Assembly: GCA_036541255.1 (NCBI GenBank)
Contig: JAZHDD010000022.1
Span: 1-64,000 of the forward strand
Source of the DNA: Paucidesulfovibrio sp036541255
GTDB taxonomy: Bacteria > Desulfobacterota > Desulfovibrionia > Desulfovibrionales > Desulfovibrionaceae
Length of the DNA: 64,000 bases
Direction of reading: 5' to 3'
The notes beneath the pieces were generated by a model. It ran no database searches and was not told the DNA's origin. It was given only the letters and a program-made list of their open reading frames with translations. A program made the position numbers and the translations under genes. This document shows, piece by piece, positions 40,474 to 48,955 of the stretch. The stretch's first letter is position 1; the number at the start of each line of letters is the position of its first letter.

Positions 40474-41457
40474 ATGGCTGTGAAAGTTGGTTTGAACGGC
40501 TTCGGCCGCATCGGTCGCTATCTGGCCCGCCTCATGGCGGACGACAAGCGTTTTGAATTGGTGGCGGTGAACGCCCGGGCTGCGAACGAGCAGCTGGCGC
40601 ACCTGCTGAAATACGATTCGGTGCATGGCAGATTTCCTGAGGTGGAGCCCACGGATAATGGCTTCAATGTCAAGGGGCATGAGATCAAGGTCACTCGGAA
40701 TGCGCCGGGTGAATGGATTTGGGGCGATCTGGGTTGCGACCTGGTAGTCGAAAGCACGGGCAAGTTCACGGATCGTGAAAGCTGCGAAAAGCATTTGTCT
40801 TGCGGAGCGAAAAAGGTGGTAATCTCCGCGCCCGGCAAGAACGCCGATGTGACCGTGGTCATGGGCGTAAACGACGCCGACCTGAAGCCCGAGCACAAGA
40901 TCATTTCCAATGCTTCCTGTACCACCAACTGCCTTGCTCCGGTGGCCAAGATCATCAACGACACTTTTGGTATCCGGCACGGCCAGATGACCACAGTGCA
41001 TTCCTACACCATGAGCCAGCGTATTCTGGACGGCTCTCACAAAGATATCCGCCGCGCCCGCGCCTGTGCCGTGAATATGGTGCCGACATCCACCGGCGCG
41101 GCCAAGGCCGTGGGGCTTGTCATTCCTGAATTAAACGGCAAGCTGGGCGGAATGGCCGTGCGCGTGCCCACCCCGAACGTGTCCTTGGTGGACCTTGTGG
41201 TGGAATTAGAGAAGCCTACTTCAGCCGAAGAAGTTAATGCCGTGCTCAAGGCCGCAGCCAATGAACATATGGGGTTTACTGAAGAATCGTTGGTTTCAAC
41301 TGACTTCTTGGGTTCTACTCATGGCGGTGTTGTGGACGGACCGTTGACTTCGGTTTTCAATGGCACGCAGCTCAAGCTGATTATCTGGTATGATAACGAG
41401 GCTGGGTTTACGAATCAGTTGCTGCGTCTGATGAACAAAGTAGCAGGCATGAATTAG
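40474..41457 (+). CDS. gap: Glyceraldehyde-3-phosphate dehydrogenase, type I
   Basis: Phosphorylating GAPDH in glycolysis and gluconeogenesis. The 327-residue protein has GLNGFGRIGRYLAR at the N-terminus, catalytic Cys149 in ASCTTNC, the His in TTVHSYT and WYDNEAGFTNQ near the end. The position that is Asp32 in NAD-specific enzymes is Ala34 (VNARAAN), and residues 187-188 are Gly-Ser (LDGSHKD) instead of Leu-Pro. This combination is known from NADP-accepting enzymes, so NADPH use is plausible. AAAGGAGAGCTGAA precedes the ATG. It is followed by a strong terminator. Confidence 0.95.
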   Translation: MAVKVGLNGFGRIGRYLARLMADDKRFELVAVNARAANEQLAHLLKYDSVHGRFPEVEPTDNGFNVKGHEIKVTRNAPGEWIWGDLGCDLVVESTGKFTDRESCEKHLSCGAKKVVISAPGKNADVTVVMGVNDADLKPEHKIISNASCTTNCLAPVAKIINDTFGIRHGQMTTVHSYTMSQRILDGSHKDIRRARACAVNMVPTSTGAAKAVGLVIPELNGKLGGMAVRVPTPNVSLVDLVVELEKPTSAEEVNAVLKAAANEHMGFTEESLVSTDFLGSTHGGVVDGPLTSVFNGTQLKLIIWYDNEAGFTNQLLRLMNKVAGMN

Positions 41458-41462
41458 CCTTT

Positions 41463-41476
41463 TATATCTAGATATA
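41463..41476. other. Perfect 14-bp palindrome after gap
   Basis: TATATCTAGATATA reads the same on both strands and starts six bases after the gap stop, ahead of the terminator. It is AT-rich and could bind a protein or be chance; no partner copy was noticed elsewhere in the window. Confidence 0.25.
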
Positions 41477-41489
41477 GTAGTATGTTATG

Positions 41490-41521
41490 GCCGCTGGACA
41501 TTGTCCGGCGGCTTTTTTTTT
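41490..41521 (+). terminator. Intrinsic terminator of gap
   Basis: GCCGCTGGAC and GTCCGGCGGC pair around ATT (one G-T wobble), followed directly by nine T residues. It is a strong terminator 33 bases after the gap stop and separates gap from the CII-like gene. Confidence 0.85.
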
Positions 41522-41542
41522 GCCCCAAAAAAACGTATTTCG

Positions 41543-41572
41543 TTGACGCAGAATCGTTTTTACGTCTAATAT
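41543..41572 (+). promoter_or_regulatory. Predicted promoter of the CII-like gene
   Basis: TTGACG (41543-41548) and TAATAT (41567-41572) are separated by 18 bases. The preceding gap terminator makes an independent promoter necessary. The AGGGGGGCC ribosome site follows about 30 bases later. Confidence 0.4.
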
Positions 41573-41609
41573 TCATCCTAGACCCAAAAATAAGTATAGG
41601 GGGGCCGAA

Positions 41610-41900
41610 ATGTATCCGAAAGACGTTACAAAGGTTGTGCAGGACACGGTTCTCGACGGCGAAGTACAGGCCAAGATCGTTGCAGAAAAGCTGGGAAAGC
41701 CTTATTCCACGCTGCTTCGTGAGCTGAATCCTTTTGACATGCGTGCCAAGCTCGGTGTGGAAACGCTCATGGAAATTCTGAAGATTACTCGTGATCCCAG
41801 GCCGTTGGCTTTTATGGCGCGCCAGATCGGTTACCGACTGATCCCTGATTCCAAGACGGAGCAAGTGCCGGGCGTATTCCGCAGCGAAGTACGTTTTTAA
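41610..41900 (+). CDS. Phage regulatory CII (CP76)-family small DNA-binding protein
   Basis: The 96-residue protein matches the pattern of the phage CII/CP76 family (PF06892): VQAKIVAEKLGKPYSTLLRE as the helix-turn-helix, NPFDMRAKLGVETLMEILKI, then TRDPRPLAFMARQIGYRLI. In temperate phages relatives activate lysogeny genes; isolated chromosomal copies are common in this bacterial group. AGGGGGGCC precedes the ATG. The gene is single, between the gap terminator and its own weak terminator, with no phage genes near. Its targets are unknown. Confidence 0.8.
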   Translation: MYPKDVTKVVQDTVLDGEVQAKIVAEKLGKPYSTLLRELNPFDMRAKLGVETLMEILKITRDPRPLAFMARQIGYRLIPDSKTEQVPGVFRSEVRF

Positions 41901-41934
41901 CGGTTGCGCTGTTCGCGTTTCCGTTTTTTTGTTT
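41899..41934 (+). terminator. Likely intrinsic terminator of the CII-like gene
   Basis: AACGG (41899-41903) and CCGTT (41921-41925) pair around an inner GCG-CGC helix, followed by TTTTTGTTT. The stem is short and interrupted, so strength is uncertain. Confidence 0.5.
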
Positions 41935-42114
41935 GAGATCGGCGTTGGGATCGTTCTCGGTACTTGATTGCGGTCTGGGATGTTTCGACATGGGCTGGCG
42001 AGTCCAGTTCGCAAGTAATGGCTAGTTCTTTACTGTGCGCAGAGTTTACAGTTGCGACCCTTTGGGGCAATCTCCTGTTATGCCGAATTTCTACGGTCAC
42101 ATCGGGAGGACTCC
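41901..42114. other. Gap before the GH57 gene
   Basis: Apart from the CII-like gene's terminator and the GGGAGGACTCC ribosome site, the 214 bases hold no convincing gene on either strand. A minus-strand frame of 86 codons (41897-42157) is rich in Arg and Ser and has no ribosome site. No promoter could be named. Confidence 0.4.
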
Positions 42115-44361
42115 ATGAGCGGTCTGTTGTGTATTCACGGTCATTTTTATCAACCACCCCGCGAAGATCCCTGGCTGGAAAATATCCTCCCGGAAGGAAC
42201 CGCCGCGCCGGCCTTGAATTGGAACCGGCGTATTCTCAATGAATCCTATGCTCCGCTGGCTTGGGCTCGCCGTATGGATGGGCAGGGTCGTATCCTAGAA
42301 ATCGTAAACTGTTACGAATGGATGAGTTTTAACTTCGGGCCGACGCTTCTTACGTGGCTGGAACGTCGTGCTCCGCAAGTCTATTCCCGGTTGCTCGAGG
42401 CCGATCGCGTTTCCCTGGAGCGATGGGGGCATGGAAACGCCATGGGGCAGGTGTACCATCACATTATATTGCCTTTGGCTTCGGATTTGGACCGTCGGGC
42501 GGAAATCACTTGGGCTCTTGCCGACTTCGAGGAGCGGTTTGGTAGACCCACCGAGGGATTTTGGCTTTCGGAAGCCGCTGTGGATACTCCCAGTCTGGAA
42601 TTGTTGGCTGAATACGGCGTCAAGTTTACGATCCTTTCACCCCGCCAGGCAGAAGCGCTTGCTCCTACCGATCAGGAGCAGTGGCGAAGCGTGACCGAGC
42701 ATGAAGTGGACGTGCGCAGGCCATATCGTGTGGATCTGCCTTCGGGCCGCAGCATTGCTGTTTTTTTCTACAATGGTCCGCTTTCCCAGGCCATTGCGTT
42801 CGAAGGTCTGCTGGCCGACGGAGAACGTTTTTGGCAGCGTCTTGTCGGGCAGGGTTCAAGCGGTTTGCTCAGCGTCGGTACGGATGGGGAAACTTACGGC
42901 CACCATCACCGCTTCGGCGAGATGGCATTGGCGTACGTATTGGAGCAGGCCCGCCAGCAGCGAGACGGATGGTCCCTGACGAATTATGCGGCATATCTGG
43001 CCGACAATCCGCCGAAGGAGCGTGTTCGTCTTCGGGAGGCAAGTTCATGGAGCTGCGTGCATGGAGTAGAGCGCTGGCGTTCGGATTGCGGCTGCACCGA
43101 CGGCGGGCATCCGCAATGGAACCAGAAATGGCGTATGCAATTACGAAACGGCCTCACTGCGGTCAAGAAGGAGTTGGACCGCTACTACTTCCAGGTCGGT
43201 GAGGAGTTGTATCTGGATTCCAAGCAGGCGCTTCTTGATTATGGTCGCGTATTGGCCAGGAATGAACCGGAAAATCCCTTTATGGAAGAGCATTTTAAAT
43301 CTCAACTTTCTCTAGATAAAATTCAGACTTGTTGGAATCTTCTGGAAATGCAGCGTTTTGGTTTGTCTATGTTTGCAAGTTGCGCATGGTTCTTTGATGA
43401 CCTGGCACGAGTGGAGCCCCGAAATGCTTTGGCATTTTGTCTGCGTGCCATGGAGCTGTGCAAGCAGGCTGGAGGGCCGGATTTGGTCTCGATGCTGGTG
43501 GAACATTTGCGCGAAGCCAAGCCCAACGATCCCCGTTTTCCCACTGGGGTCGAACTTTGGGAAAAGGAAGTCTGGGCGAGGCGTCAAACTCCGGCCACAT
43601 TGACCGCTTTGTCGTTGCTCCATCTACGGGCGGGAGGAAAACTACCGCAACCGGGTGGGGCGGGCGAAGCGGTTTGGCAGGGCGTTGAGTCCAACCTGTC
43701 GGTTTCCGGGCTGGAACAGGGAAGGGCGTTCGGACTTTGCTCCTTGCGGCACAAACGGGGCGAGTTGGTGCATGGCGCCGCTGTCCGATGTTCCTGGAGT
43801 TGGGAGGGAATGGACTGCGCGAACATTTTTGCAGGGGAAATTTTGGTTGAGCACGAGGGAGAGCAAAACGTGGTTTGCCCACTCGAATTGCATTGGAAGA
43901 TCCGTCAGGAGGCAGTTCTTCCAGGGCTGGAACGTATGCAGCAAAAGGATTGGGAGTTGTTGCAGGCGCAGGCGTCTGATGCCACATTGTTTCTCGAATA
44001 CCGGACCGGCCAGCAGGGACCGCAGCAGGCGGATCTCTGGAATTTGCGCTGGCCAGCCCAGGCCGTGGCCTATGTGCTCCAGGGCGCAGGGGACGGCAAC
44101 AAGGATTTTCTTGATTTTTTACGATCAGCGGGGAGCAGTCATCCCGCAGCCCCCTGGCTGGGTCGCCGCCTGGGACGTATGGCGCGGTATCTGGCAGAAG
44201 CCCCAGATGCGGACGGTGCTGAACTGCTGCGGCTTTTGCGCCGAAGTCGCAACATTGGATTGGAATTGGATCTTTGGGGGGTGCAGAACGTGGTTTGGGA
44301 TACCCCGGAGCTGCGTTCAAACCGGGAATTGGCTGAAGTTGTGGGGTTAGCCGTTAATTGA
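42115..44361 (+). CDS. Glycoside hydrolase family 57 protein with DUF3536
   Basis: The 748-residue protein begins LCIHGHFYQPPREDPWLE, the N-terminal signature of GH57. The other blocks are GHGNAMGQVYHHIILPLAS, GFWLSEAAVDTPSLELLAEY with the catalytic Glu, and the Asp-bearing VGTDGETYGHHHRFGE. The C-terminal half (about 420-700) is the helical DUF3536 region. GH57 enzymes act on alpha-glucans such as glycogen, as amylases, branching enzymes or glucanotransferases; this subtype is not assigned. No signal peptide, so intracellular. The start follows GGGAGGACTCC. Its stop overlaps the stop region of the convergent MBL gene by eight bases. Confidence 0.88.
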   Translation: MSGLLCIHGHFYQPPREDPWLENILPEGTAAPALNWNRRILNESYAPLAWARRMDGQGRILEIVNCYEWMSFNFGPTLLTWLERRAPQVYSRLLEADRVSLERWGHGNAMGQVYHHIILPLASDLDRRAEITWALADFEERFGRPTEGFWLSEAAVDTPSLELLAEYGVKFTILSPRQAEALAPTDQEQWRSVTEHEVDVRRPYRVDLPSGRSIAVFFYNGPLSQAIAFEGLLADGERFWQRLVGQGSSGLLSVGTDGETYGHHHRFGEMALAYVLEQARQQRDGWSLTNYAAYLADNPPKERVRLREASSWSCVHGVERWRSDCGCTDGGHPQWNQKWRMQLRNGLTAVKKELDRYYFQVGEELYLDSKQALLDYGRVLARNEPENPFMEEHFKSQLSLDKIQTCWNLLEMQRFGLSMFASCAWFFDDLARVEPRNALAFCLRAMELCKQAGGPDLVSMLVEHLREAKPNDPRFPTGVELWEKEVWARRQTPATLTALSLLHLRAGGKLPQPGGAGEAVWQGVESNLSVSGLEQGRAFGLCSLRHKRGELVHGAAVRCSWSWEGMDCANIFAGEILVEHEGEQNVVCPLELHWKIRQEAVLPGLERMQQKDWELLQAQASDATLFLEYRTGQQGPQQADLWNLRWPAQAVAYVLQGAGDGNKDFLDFLRSAGSSHPAAPWLGRRLGRMARYLAEAPDADGAELLRLLRRSRNIGLELDLWGVQNVVWDTPELRSNRELAEVVGLAVN

Positions 44362-45154
44362 ATTCAAGGCGCTTGCCGGAGCCGATACGTGTCACGGTAC
44401 AGGTCAGGCGCTCTGCGAGAAACCGTATCGCCTTTTCCCCTGTGCAATGGCCGGCGGCCAGAAATCGCACATCGAATTCTTCCAGGCAGCGAGCCACTGA
44501 TTCCCATTCAGGTTCTTCCACTCTGTACAGATGCAGACCACCGATAACGGCATGGATCCGTTCCACGCCCGTTGTTTCCCGGAAATGCAGCAGGCTGTTT
44601 TCCAGTCCGGAATGGCAGCAGCCCAAGAGAATGATTTTCCCCTGTGGCGAATCGAGTACAAGAAAAGCGTCGTCAGGCACAGTATCGGGTTCCTGACCTT
44701 GAGCGTCGTAGAAGAAACCTTCCACGGCTTGAAACAGGCCAGGTTTGCGCGGAATGTCCGTGAACATTTCCAGACCTGGAGCAAGTGTTTGGCGACCCTG
44801 AACTGCAGTGAACAGCGGCAGGGGCGTGGGCGTGCCAATGCTGCGTTTTTCCGCAATCAGATTCCAACGCGCACGGACTGTTCCGGGGTGGGCATAGATT
44901 TGGCCGGAAAAACCATTTTCGAGCAGGGCGGGCAGACCTCCGGTGTGATCGAAATGGCCGTGGGAAAGTGCCAGCCCTTGCGCTCGGTTCACGTCAATGC
45001 CGAGACGTTCCGCATTGCGCAGGAATATGGCGGTCTGGCCAGTATCCCAGAGCCAGAGGGAGCCGTTGTCCAGTTCCAGGGCCACGCTCAGGCCCCATTC
45101 TTTTTCCATGCCGGGAAGGGCGTCGTTGTCGCAGAGAAAAGTCAGGACGGGCAT
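44354..45154 (-). CDS. MBL-fold metallo-hydrolase, MptA/RFA-P synthase-like group
   Basis: The 266-residue protein has the metal motif LSHGHFDHTGGLPALLE, then LGCCHSGLENSLLHF and AVIGGLHL, typical of the MBL subgroup annotated as 7,8-dihydropterin-6-methyl-4-(ribofuranosyl)aminobenzene 5'-phosphate synthase-like in archaea and many bacteria. That name comes from a methanogen activity and may not hold here. It is the last gene of a minus-strand series, starting eight bases after the cimA stop. The C-terminal AAGHCTGEKAIRFLAE supplies the last His ligand. Confidence 0.82.
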   Translation of the reverse strand: MPVLTFLCDNDALPGMEKEWGLSVALELDNGSLWLWDTGQTAIFLRNAERLGIDVNRAQGLALSHGHFDHTGGLPALLENGFSGQIYAHPGTVRARWNLIAEKRSIGTPTPLPLFTAVQGRQTLAPGLEMFTDIPRKPGLFQAVEGFFYDAQGQEPDTVPDDAFLVLDSPQGKIILLGCCHSGLENSLLHFRETTGVERIHAVIGGLHLYRVEEPEWESVARCLEEFDVRFLAAGHCTGEKAIRFLAERLTCTVTRIGSGKRLEFN

Positions 45155-45161
45155 GCGCTGA

Positions 45162-46778
45162 TTATTCCGCAGGTTGAGTCGAAGCCGTTCCGGCTTCGCG
45201 TTCGTCCAAGTAGAGCTTGTAGATGATAGAGTCCACCACGGCCTGCCAACTGGCTTCGATGATGTTGTGGGAAACTCCTATGGTGGTCCAGCGGTTTTTG
45301 CCGTCGCTGGACTCGATGAGTACGCGTACGAAAGAACCTGTGCCACCAGTGTCGCGGATCACGCCGGACACGACGCGTACCTTGAAGTCTTTGAGCCGGA
45401 CTTCGTGCAGCTTGGGGTAGAAGCGTTCCAGGGCCTTGCGCACGGCGCGGTCCAAGGCGTTGACCGGACCGTTGCCGGAGGCGGCCGTGTGTTCGCGTTG
45501 GCCTTGCACCGAGACAATGACCGTAGCTTCGGACAGGGGCTGGTTGTCTTCCTCGCGTTTGGAGTCCACGACAAAGAAGTTGTGGAAAGTGAAGTAGTCT
45601 TTAGAATCCCCAATGAATTCGCGCAGGAGCAGTTCGAAACTGGCGTCGGCCACGGAATATTCGTAGCCAATGGCTTCGCGTTCTTTGATGCAGGCCAGCA
45701 GGGCCGCAAGGCGCGGGTCGTTTTTGTCCAGGTTGTAGCCGTAGTGGCGGGCTTTGAAGATAATATTGGATTTACCGGCAAGATCGGAAAGCAGGACGCG
45801 TTGTTTGTTTCCTACGGCTTCTGGCCTGATGTGCTCATATGTCTCAGAGTTTTTGAGCACGGCTGAAACGTGGATGCCGCCTTTGTGCGCGAATGCCGAG
45901 GTGCCGACAAAAGGCTGACGCATGAAAGGACGCAGATTGCCCACTTCCGCTACATAGTTGGATGTTTCCGTCAGTAGGCGGATGCGTTCCGTCCCCACGG
46001 TCTCGATGCCCATCTTCAATTCCAGGTTGGGAATGATGGAACACAGGTTGGCGTTGCCGCAACGCTCGCCGTAGCCGTTGATGGTGCCCTGGACCTGAGA
46101 GGCGCCCAGCCGTACGGCCTCCACGGCATTGGCCACAGCCAGCTCGGAATCGTTGTGGGTGTGAATGCCCAGCGCGGCGTCGGGCAGGACGTTGCGTACC
46201 CCCTGGATGATCTCGGCAAGTTCTCCTGTGAGTGTGCCGCCGTTGGTGTCGCACAGCACAAGCACGTCGGCTCCGGCCTCATGCGCCGCCTTGAGGCAGT
46301 TCAAGGCAAACTCGGGGTTGGCCTTGTAGCCATCGAAAAAATGCTCGGCGTCGAAAAACAGTTCGTCCACATGCCCCCTCAGGTAGGCCACGCTGTCCGA
46401 AATGAGTTCAAGATTGCGCTCAAGGCTGACGCCCAAAGCCGTTTTGGCATGCAGGTCCCAGGTTTTACCAAAGATGGTCAGGACTGGTGTTTCCGCCTCC
46501 AGGAGTGCCTGGAGGTTGGGGTCGGTGTCGGCGGTACCACGCGGATGGTGCGTACTGCCGAAGGCCGCTATGCGGGCGATAGCAAGCCGTTCCTTGCGAA
46601 TTTCGCGAAAAAACTGCTTGTCGGTCGGATTGGAGCCGGGCCAACCGCCTTCAATATAATGAACGCCAAGTTCGTCGAGCTTGCGAGCGATCCTGAACTT
46701 GTCATCGGTGGTCAGGTTCAGCTCTTCGGCCTGCGTACCGTCGCGCAACGTTGTATCATAGATACTGACGCGTCTCAT
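45162..46778 (-). CDS. cimA: Citramalate synthase
   Basis: Condenses acetyl-CoA with pyruvate to (R)-citramalate, which gives 2-oxobutyrate for isoleucine without threonine dehydratase. The 538-residue protein has the HMGL-like barrel from SIYDTTLRDGTQAEELNLT (metal and catalytic residues). LCDTNGGTL and IHTHNDSELAVANAVEAVR form the His metal motif. A C-terminal LeuA allosteric dimer domain starts about residue 390. The length and EELNLT block separate CimA from isopropylmalate and homocitrate synthase, though not with certainty. It overlaps lysC by four bases and works with IlvBN and IlvC in the window. Confidence 0.9.
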   Translation of the reverse strand: MRRVSIYDTTLRDGTQAEELNLTTDDKFRIARKLDELGVHYIEGGWPGSNPTDKQFFREIRKERLAIARIAAFGSTHHPRGTADTDPNLQALLEAETPVLTIFGKTWDLHAKTALGVSLERNLELISDSVAYLRGHVDELFFDAEHFFDGYKANPEFALNCLKAAHEAGADVLVLCDTNGGTLTGELAEIIQGVRNVLPDAALGIHTHNDSELAVANAVEAVRLGASQVQGTINGYGERCGNANLCSIIPNLELKMGIETVGTERIRLLTETSNYVAEVGNLRPFMRQPFVGTSAFAHKGGIHVSAVLKNSETYEHIRPEAVGNKQRVLLSDLAGKSNIIFKARHYGYNLDKNDPRLAALLACIKEREAIGYEYSVADASFELLLREFIGDSKDYFTFHNFFVVDSKREEDNQPLSEATVIVSVQGQREHTAASGNGPVNALDRAVRKALERFYPKLHEVRLKDFKVRVVSGVIRDTGGTGSFVRVLIESSDGKNRWTTIGVSHNIIEASWQAVVDSIIYKLYLDEREAGTASTQPAE

Positions 46779-48022
46779 GATTTTTTACAGGACTTGGTTT
46801 TATTCGACCCGTCACCGTCCAGACCAAAAGCCTTGTGCATGGTACGGACTGCCAGTTCCGTGTATTTTTCTTCGATCAGACAGGTAACTTTGATCTCCGA
46901 GGTGGAGATCATCAGAATGTTGATGTTCTCGGCAGCCAAGGCCAGGAAGGCTTTGGAGGCGACACCGGAATGGTTGCGCATGCCCACGCCGATGACCGAA
47001 ATCTTGGAAACGTGCTTGTCGTGGCGCAGCTCCTCGTAACCGACCTCGTATTTGAGGCTTTCGAGGATTTTCAGGGTTTGTTCCAGGTCGGCACGGGGTA
47101 CGGTGAAGGTCAGGTCCGTCTTGTCGTCCTTGCTGGGGTTTTGGACGATCATATCCACAAGGATTTTCTTTTGGGCGATGGCCGAAAAAACCTGGGCCGA
47201 AACGCCCGGTCGGTCCTCGACGTGAACGAGGGTGATCCGGGCCTGGTCCTTGTCGTACGCAATGCCGGAAACGAGCACGGCTTCCATTTGATCCTCCTGG
47301 CAGACAATAGTGCCCGGCTGGTCACAAAATGTGGACCGGACATGGACGATAACATTGTATTTTTTGGCGAATTCCACTGAACGGATCTGCAGTACCTTGG
47401 CGCCCATGCTGGCCATTTCCAACATTTCGTCGTAGGCGATGCGGTCGATCTTGCGCGCTGTGGAACAGATGTTCGGGTCCGTTGTGAAGACTCCGGGGAC
47501 ATCCGTAAAAATTTCGCAGACATCTGCCTTGAGTGCCGCGGCGAGGGCTACGGCCGACGTGTCGGAACCACCCCGGCCAAGGGTGGTGATGCGGTCATAT
47601 TCGTCGCAGCCTTGGAAGCCCGTAACGACGAGCACATCGTTATCCTCAAGCATGGCGTGCAGTTTCTCAGCGTTTATGTCCAGGATGCGTGCCTTGCCGT
47701 AGGCGCAGTTGGTATGAATCGGAGCCTGAAATCCGAGTACGGATCTTGCGCGAATGCCGTTGGACTTCAAAAGGATAGCAAAAAGCGAAACGGAAACTTG
47801 TTCTCCAGTGGAGACAAGGCTGTCCATTTCAGCGGGATCAGGCAGGGGCGCCCATTCATTGGCCATGGCTAAAAGGCGGTTGGTCTCGCCGGACATGGCC
47901 GAGAGCACAACAACCACTTTGTCGCCCCGGGAAAGGGGGCGCTTCACCTTGGCCATGACCTGGCGCATACATTCCAGGTCCTTGACCGAAGTGCCGCCGA
48001 ATTTTTGTACCACAAGACTCAT
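46775..48022 (-). CDS. lysC: Aspartate kinase, single-domain type with ACT domains
   Basis: Phosphorylates aspartate at the head of the lysine, threonine, methionine and diaminopimelate pathway. The 415-residue protein has VVQKFGGTSVKDLECM at the N-terminus, FQGCDEYDRITTLGRGGSD and EIFTDVPGVFTTDPNI in the kinase domain. Two ACT domains follow (about 265-410; VEDRPGVSAQVFSAIAQ and VGMRNHSGVASKAFLA), which mediate inhibition by lysine or threonine. The start at 48022 has AAGGATAGACGC upstream; the frame open further upstream lies in tsaE. It is translationally coupled to cimA. Confidence 0.95.
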   Translation of the reverse strand: MSLVVQKFGGTSVKDLECMRQVMAKVKRPLSRGDKVVVVLSAMSGETNRLLAMANEWAPLPDPAEMDSLVSTGEQVSVSLFAILLKSNGIRARSVLGFQAPIHTNCAYGKARILDINAEKLHAMLEDNDVLVVTGFQGCDEYDRITTLGRGGSDTSAVALAAALKADVCEIFTDVPGVFTTDPNICSTARKIDRIAYDEMLEMASMGAKVLQIRSVEFAKKYNVIVHVRSTFCDQPGTIVCQEDQMEAVLVSGIAYDKDQARITLVHVEDRPGVSAQVFSAIAQKKILVDMIVQNPSKDDKTDLTFTVPRADLEQTLKILESLKYEVGYEELRHDKHVSKISVIGVGMRNHSGVASKAFLALAAENINILMISTSEIKVTCLIEEKYTELAVRTMHKAFGLDGDGSNKTKSCKKS

Positions 48023-48026
48023 GCGT

Positions 48027-48500
48027 CTATCCTTGTTTGCCTGCAAGGGCTTTGCTGAGAATTTCTTCGTCCGCCCTATTTGCCTGGATTTGGGCTGTTC
48101 GTCCAGTGCCGTGAGTTTGCAGGACGATATGCACCGGGTTATTGGGAACATCGGCCGGGGAAAGCCGATCGGCCCATTCCACCACATTCCATGTCCGGCC
48201 TGATTCAAGAATCTCGAATATTTCGTCATCCATGCGGCCGTTTTCCAGTCGGTACAGATCGAAATGGGCCACAGGTGGTGTTGTTGGATACAGGTTGACA
48301 ATGTTGAAGCTTGGACTGGTCACCTCGGCCTGTTCCGCGCCGGGCAACGATTCCACCAGGGCGCGAACCAACGTGGTTTTTCCAGCGCCCAGGCCGCCGA
48401 AGAGCAGAAGCGCGGGGGGGCGCTCACGCCGGGCAAAGGTTGCAGCAAGCACTCGACCCAGCCGAAGCGTATCGGCCAGTTCATTGAGAACGATGAGCAA
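48027..48500 (-). CDS. tsaE: tRNA threonylcarbamoyladenosine biosynthesis ATPase TsaE
   Basis: Required with TsaB and TsaD for t6A37 synthesis on ANN-decoding tRNAs. The 157-residue protein has the P-loop LFGGLGAGKTTLVRALVE, TSPSFNIVNLYPT and HFDLYRLE, all standard for TsaE, and VEWADRL in the later part. It lies in the minus run four bases upstream of lysC and nine after the CBS gene. trmO, whose relatives act on t6A, is elsewhere in the window. Confidence 0.94.
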   Translation of the reverse strand: MLIVLNELADTLRLGRVLAATFARRERPPALLLFGGLGAGKTTLVRALVESLPGAEQAEVTSPSFNIVNLYPTTPPVAHFDLYRLENGRMDDEIFEILESGRTWNVVEWADRLSPADVPNNPVHIVLQTHGTGRTAQIQANRADEEILSKALAGKQG

Positions 48501-48508
48501 AACCGGTC

Positions 48509-48955
48509 CTAGAACAACGTGCGCAGCACGTCTTCCTTGCCCACGACGCCGACCAGCAGGCCGTTTTCCACTACGGGCAGGGTGTAGAGTTTGCGTTCGA
48601 CCATGAGCGTTGCGATTTCATCCAGAGGGGTGTCCGGGGAAACGCAGACCGGTTTGCGAGTCATGGCTTTTTCCACGGTCAGCGCAGTCATTTTGCTCAG
48701 TTCCTGTTCGATCTCATCGGAGGCGGTGACAGGAAAAATACCGTCAAGTAAAGTGAAATAGGACGGCAGGGCGACCTTTTTTTGTTGAGCCACCAAGTCG
48801 CTTTGGCAAAGCACGCCTACAACGGCTCCTTTGGCGTCGACCACGGGAAGCCCGTTGATCTTGTTTTCCAGGAGCACTTTCACGGCGTCCGCGACGTCGG
48901 ACTGCGGGGAAAGCGTAACAGGATTACTGGTCATGATGTCTTTGGCAGTCAGCAT
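48509..48955 (-). CDS. CBS-domain pair protein
   Basis: The 148-residue protein has two CBS motifs: MTSNPVTLSPQSDVADAVKV with INGLPVVDAKGAVVGVLC, and MTRKPVCVSPDTPLDEIATL with LYTLPVVENGLLVGVVGKED. CBS pairs bind adenosine nucleotides or S-adenosylmethionine and regulate attached or partner enzymes. Here it is free-standing. It overlaps the start of the hydrate repair gene's tail by seven bases, and tsaE follows. A sensor of energy status is possible but not shown. Confidence 0.88.
   Translation of the reverse strand: MLTAKDIMTSNPVTLSPQSDVADAVKVLLENKINGLPVVDAKGAVVGVLCQSDLVAQQKKVALPSYFTLLDGIFPVTASDEIEQELSKMTALTVEKAMTRKPVCVSPDTPLDEIATLMVERKLYTLPVVENGLLVGVVGKEDVLRTLF

Noticed and set aside
41897..42157. 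Minus-strand frame of 86 codons rich in Arg and Ser
   Set aside because: No ribosome site, biased composition, overlaps the start of the GH57 gene, and the DNA is better explained by a terminator plus leader.
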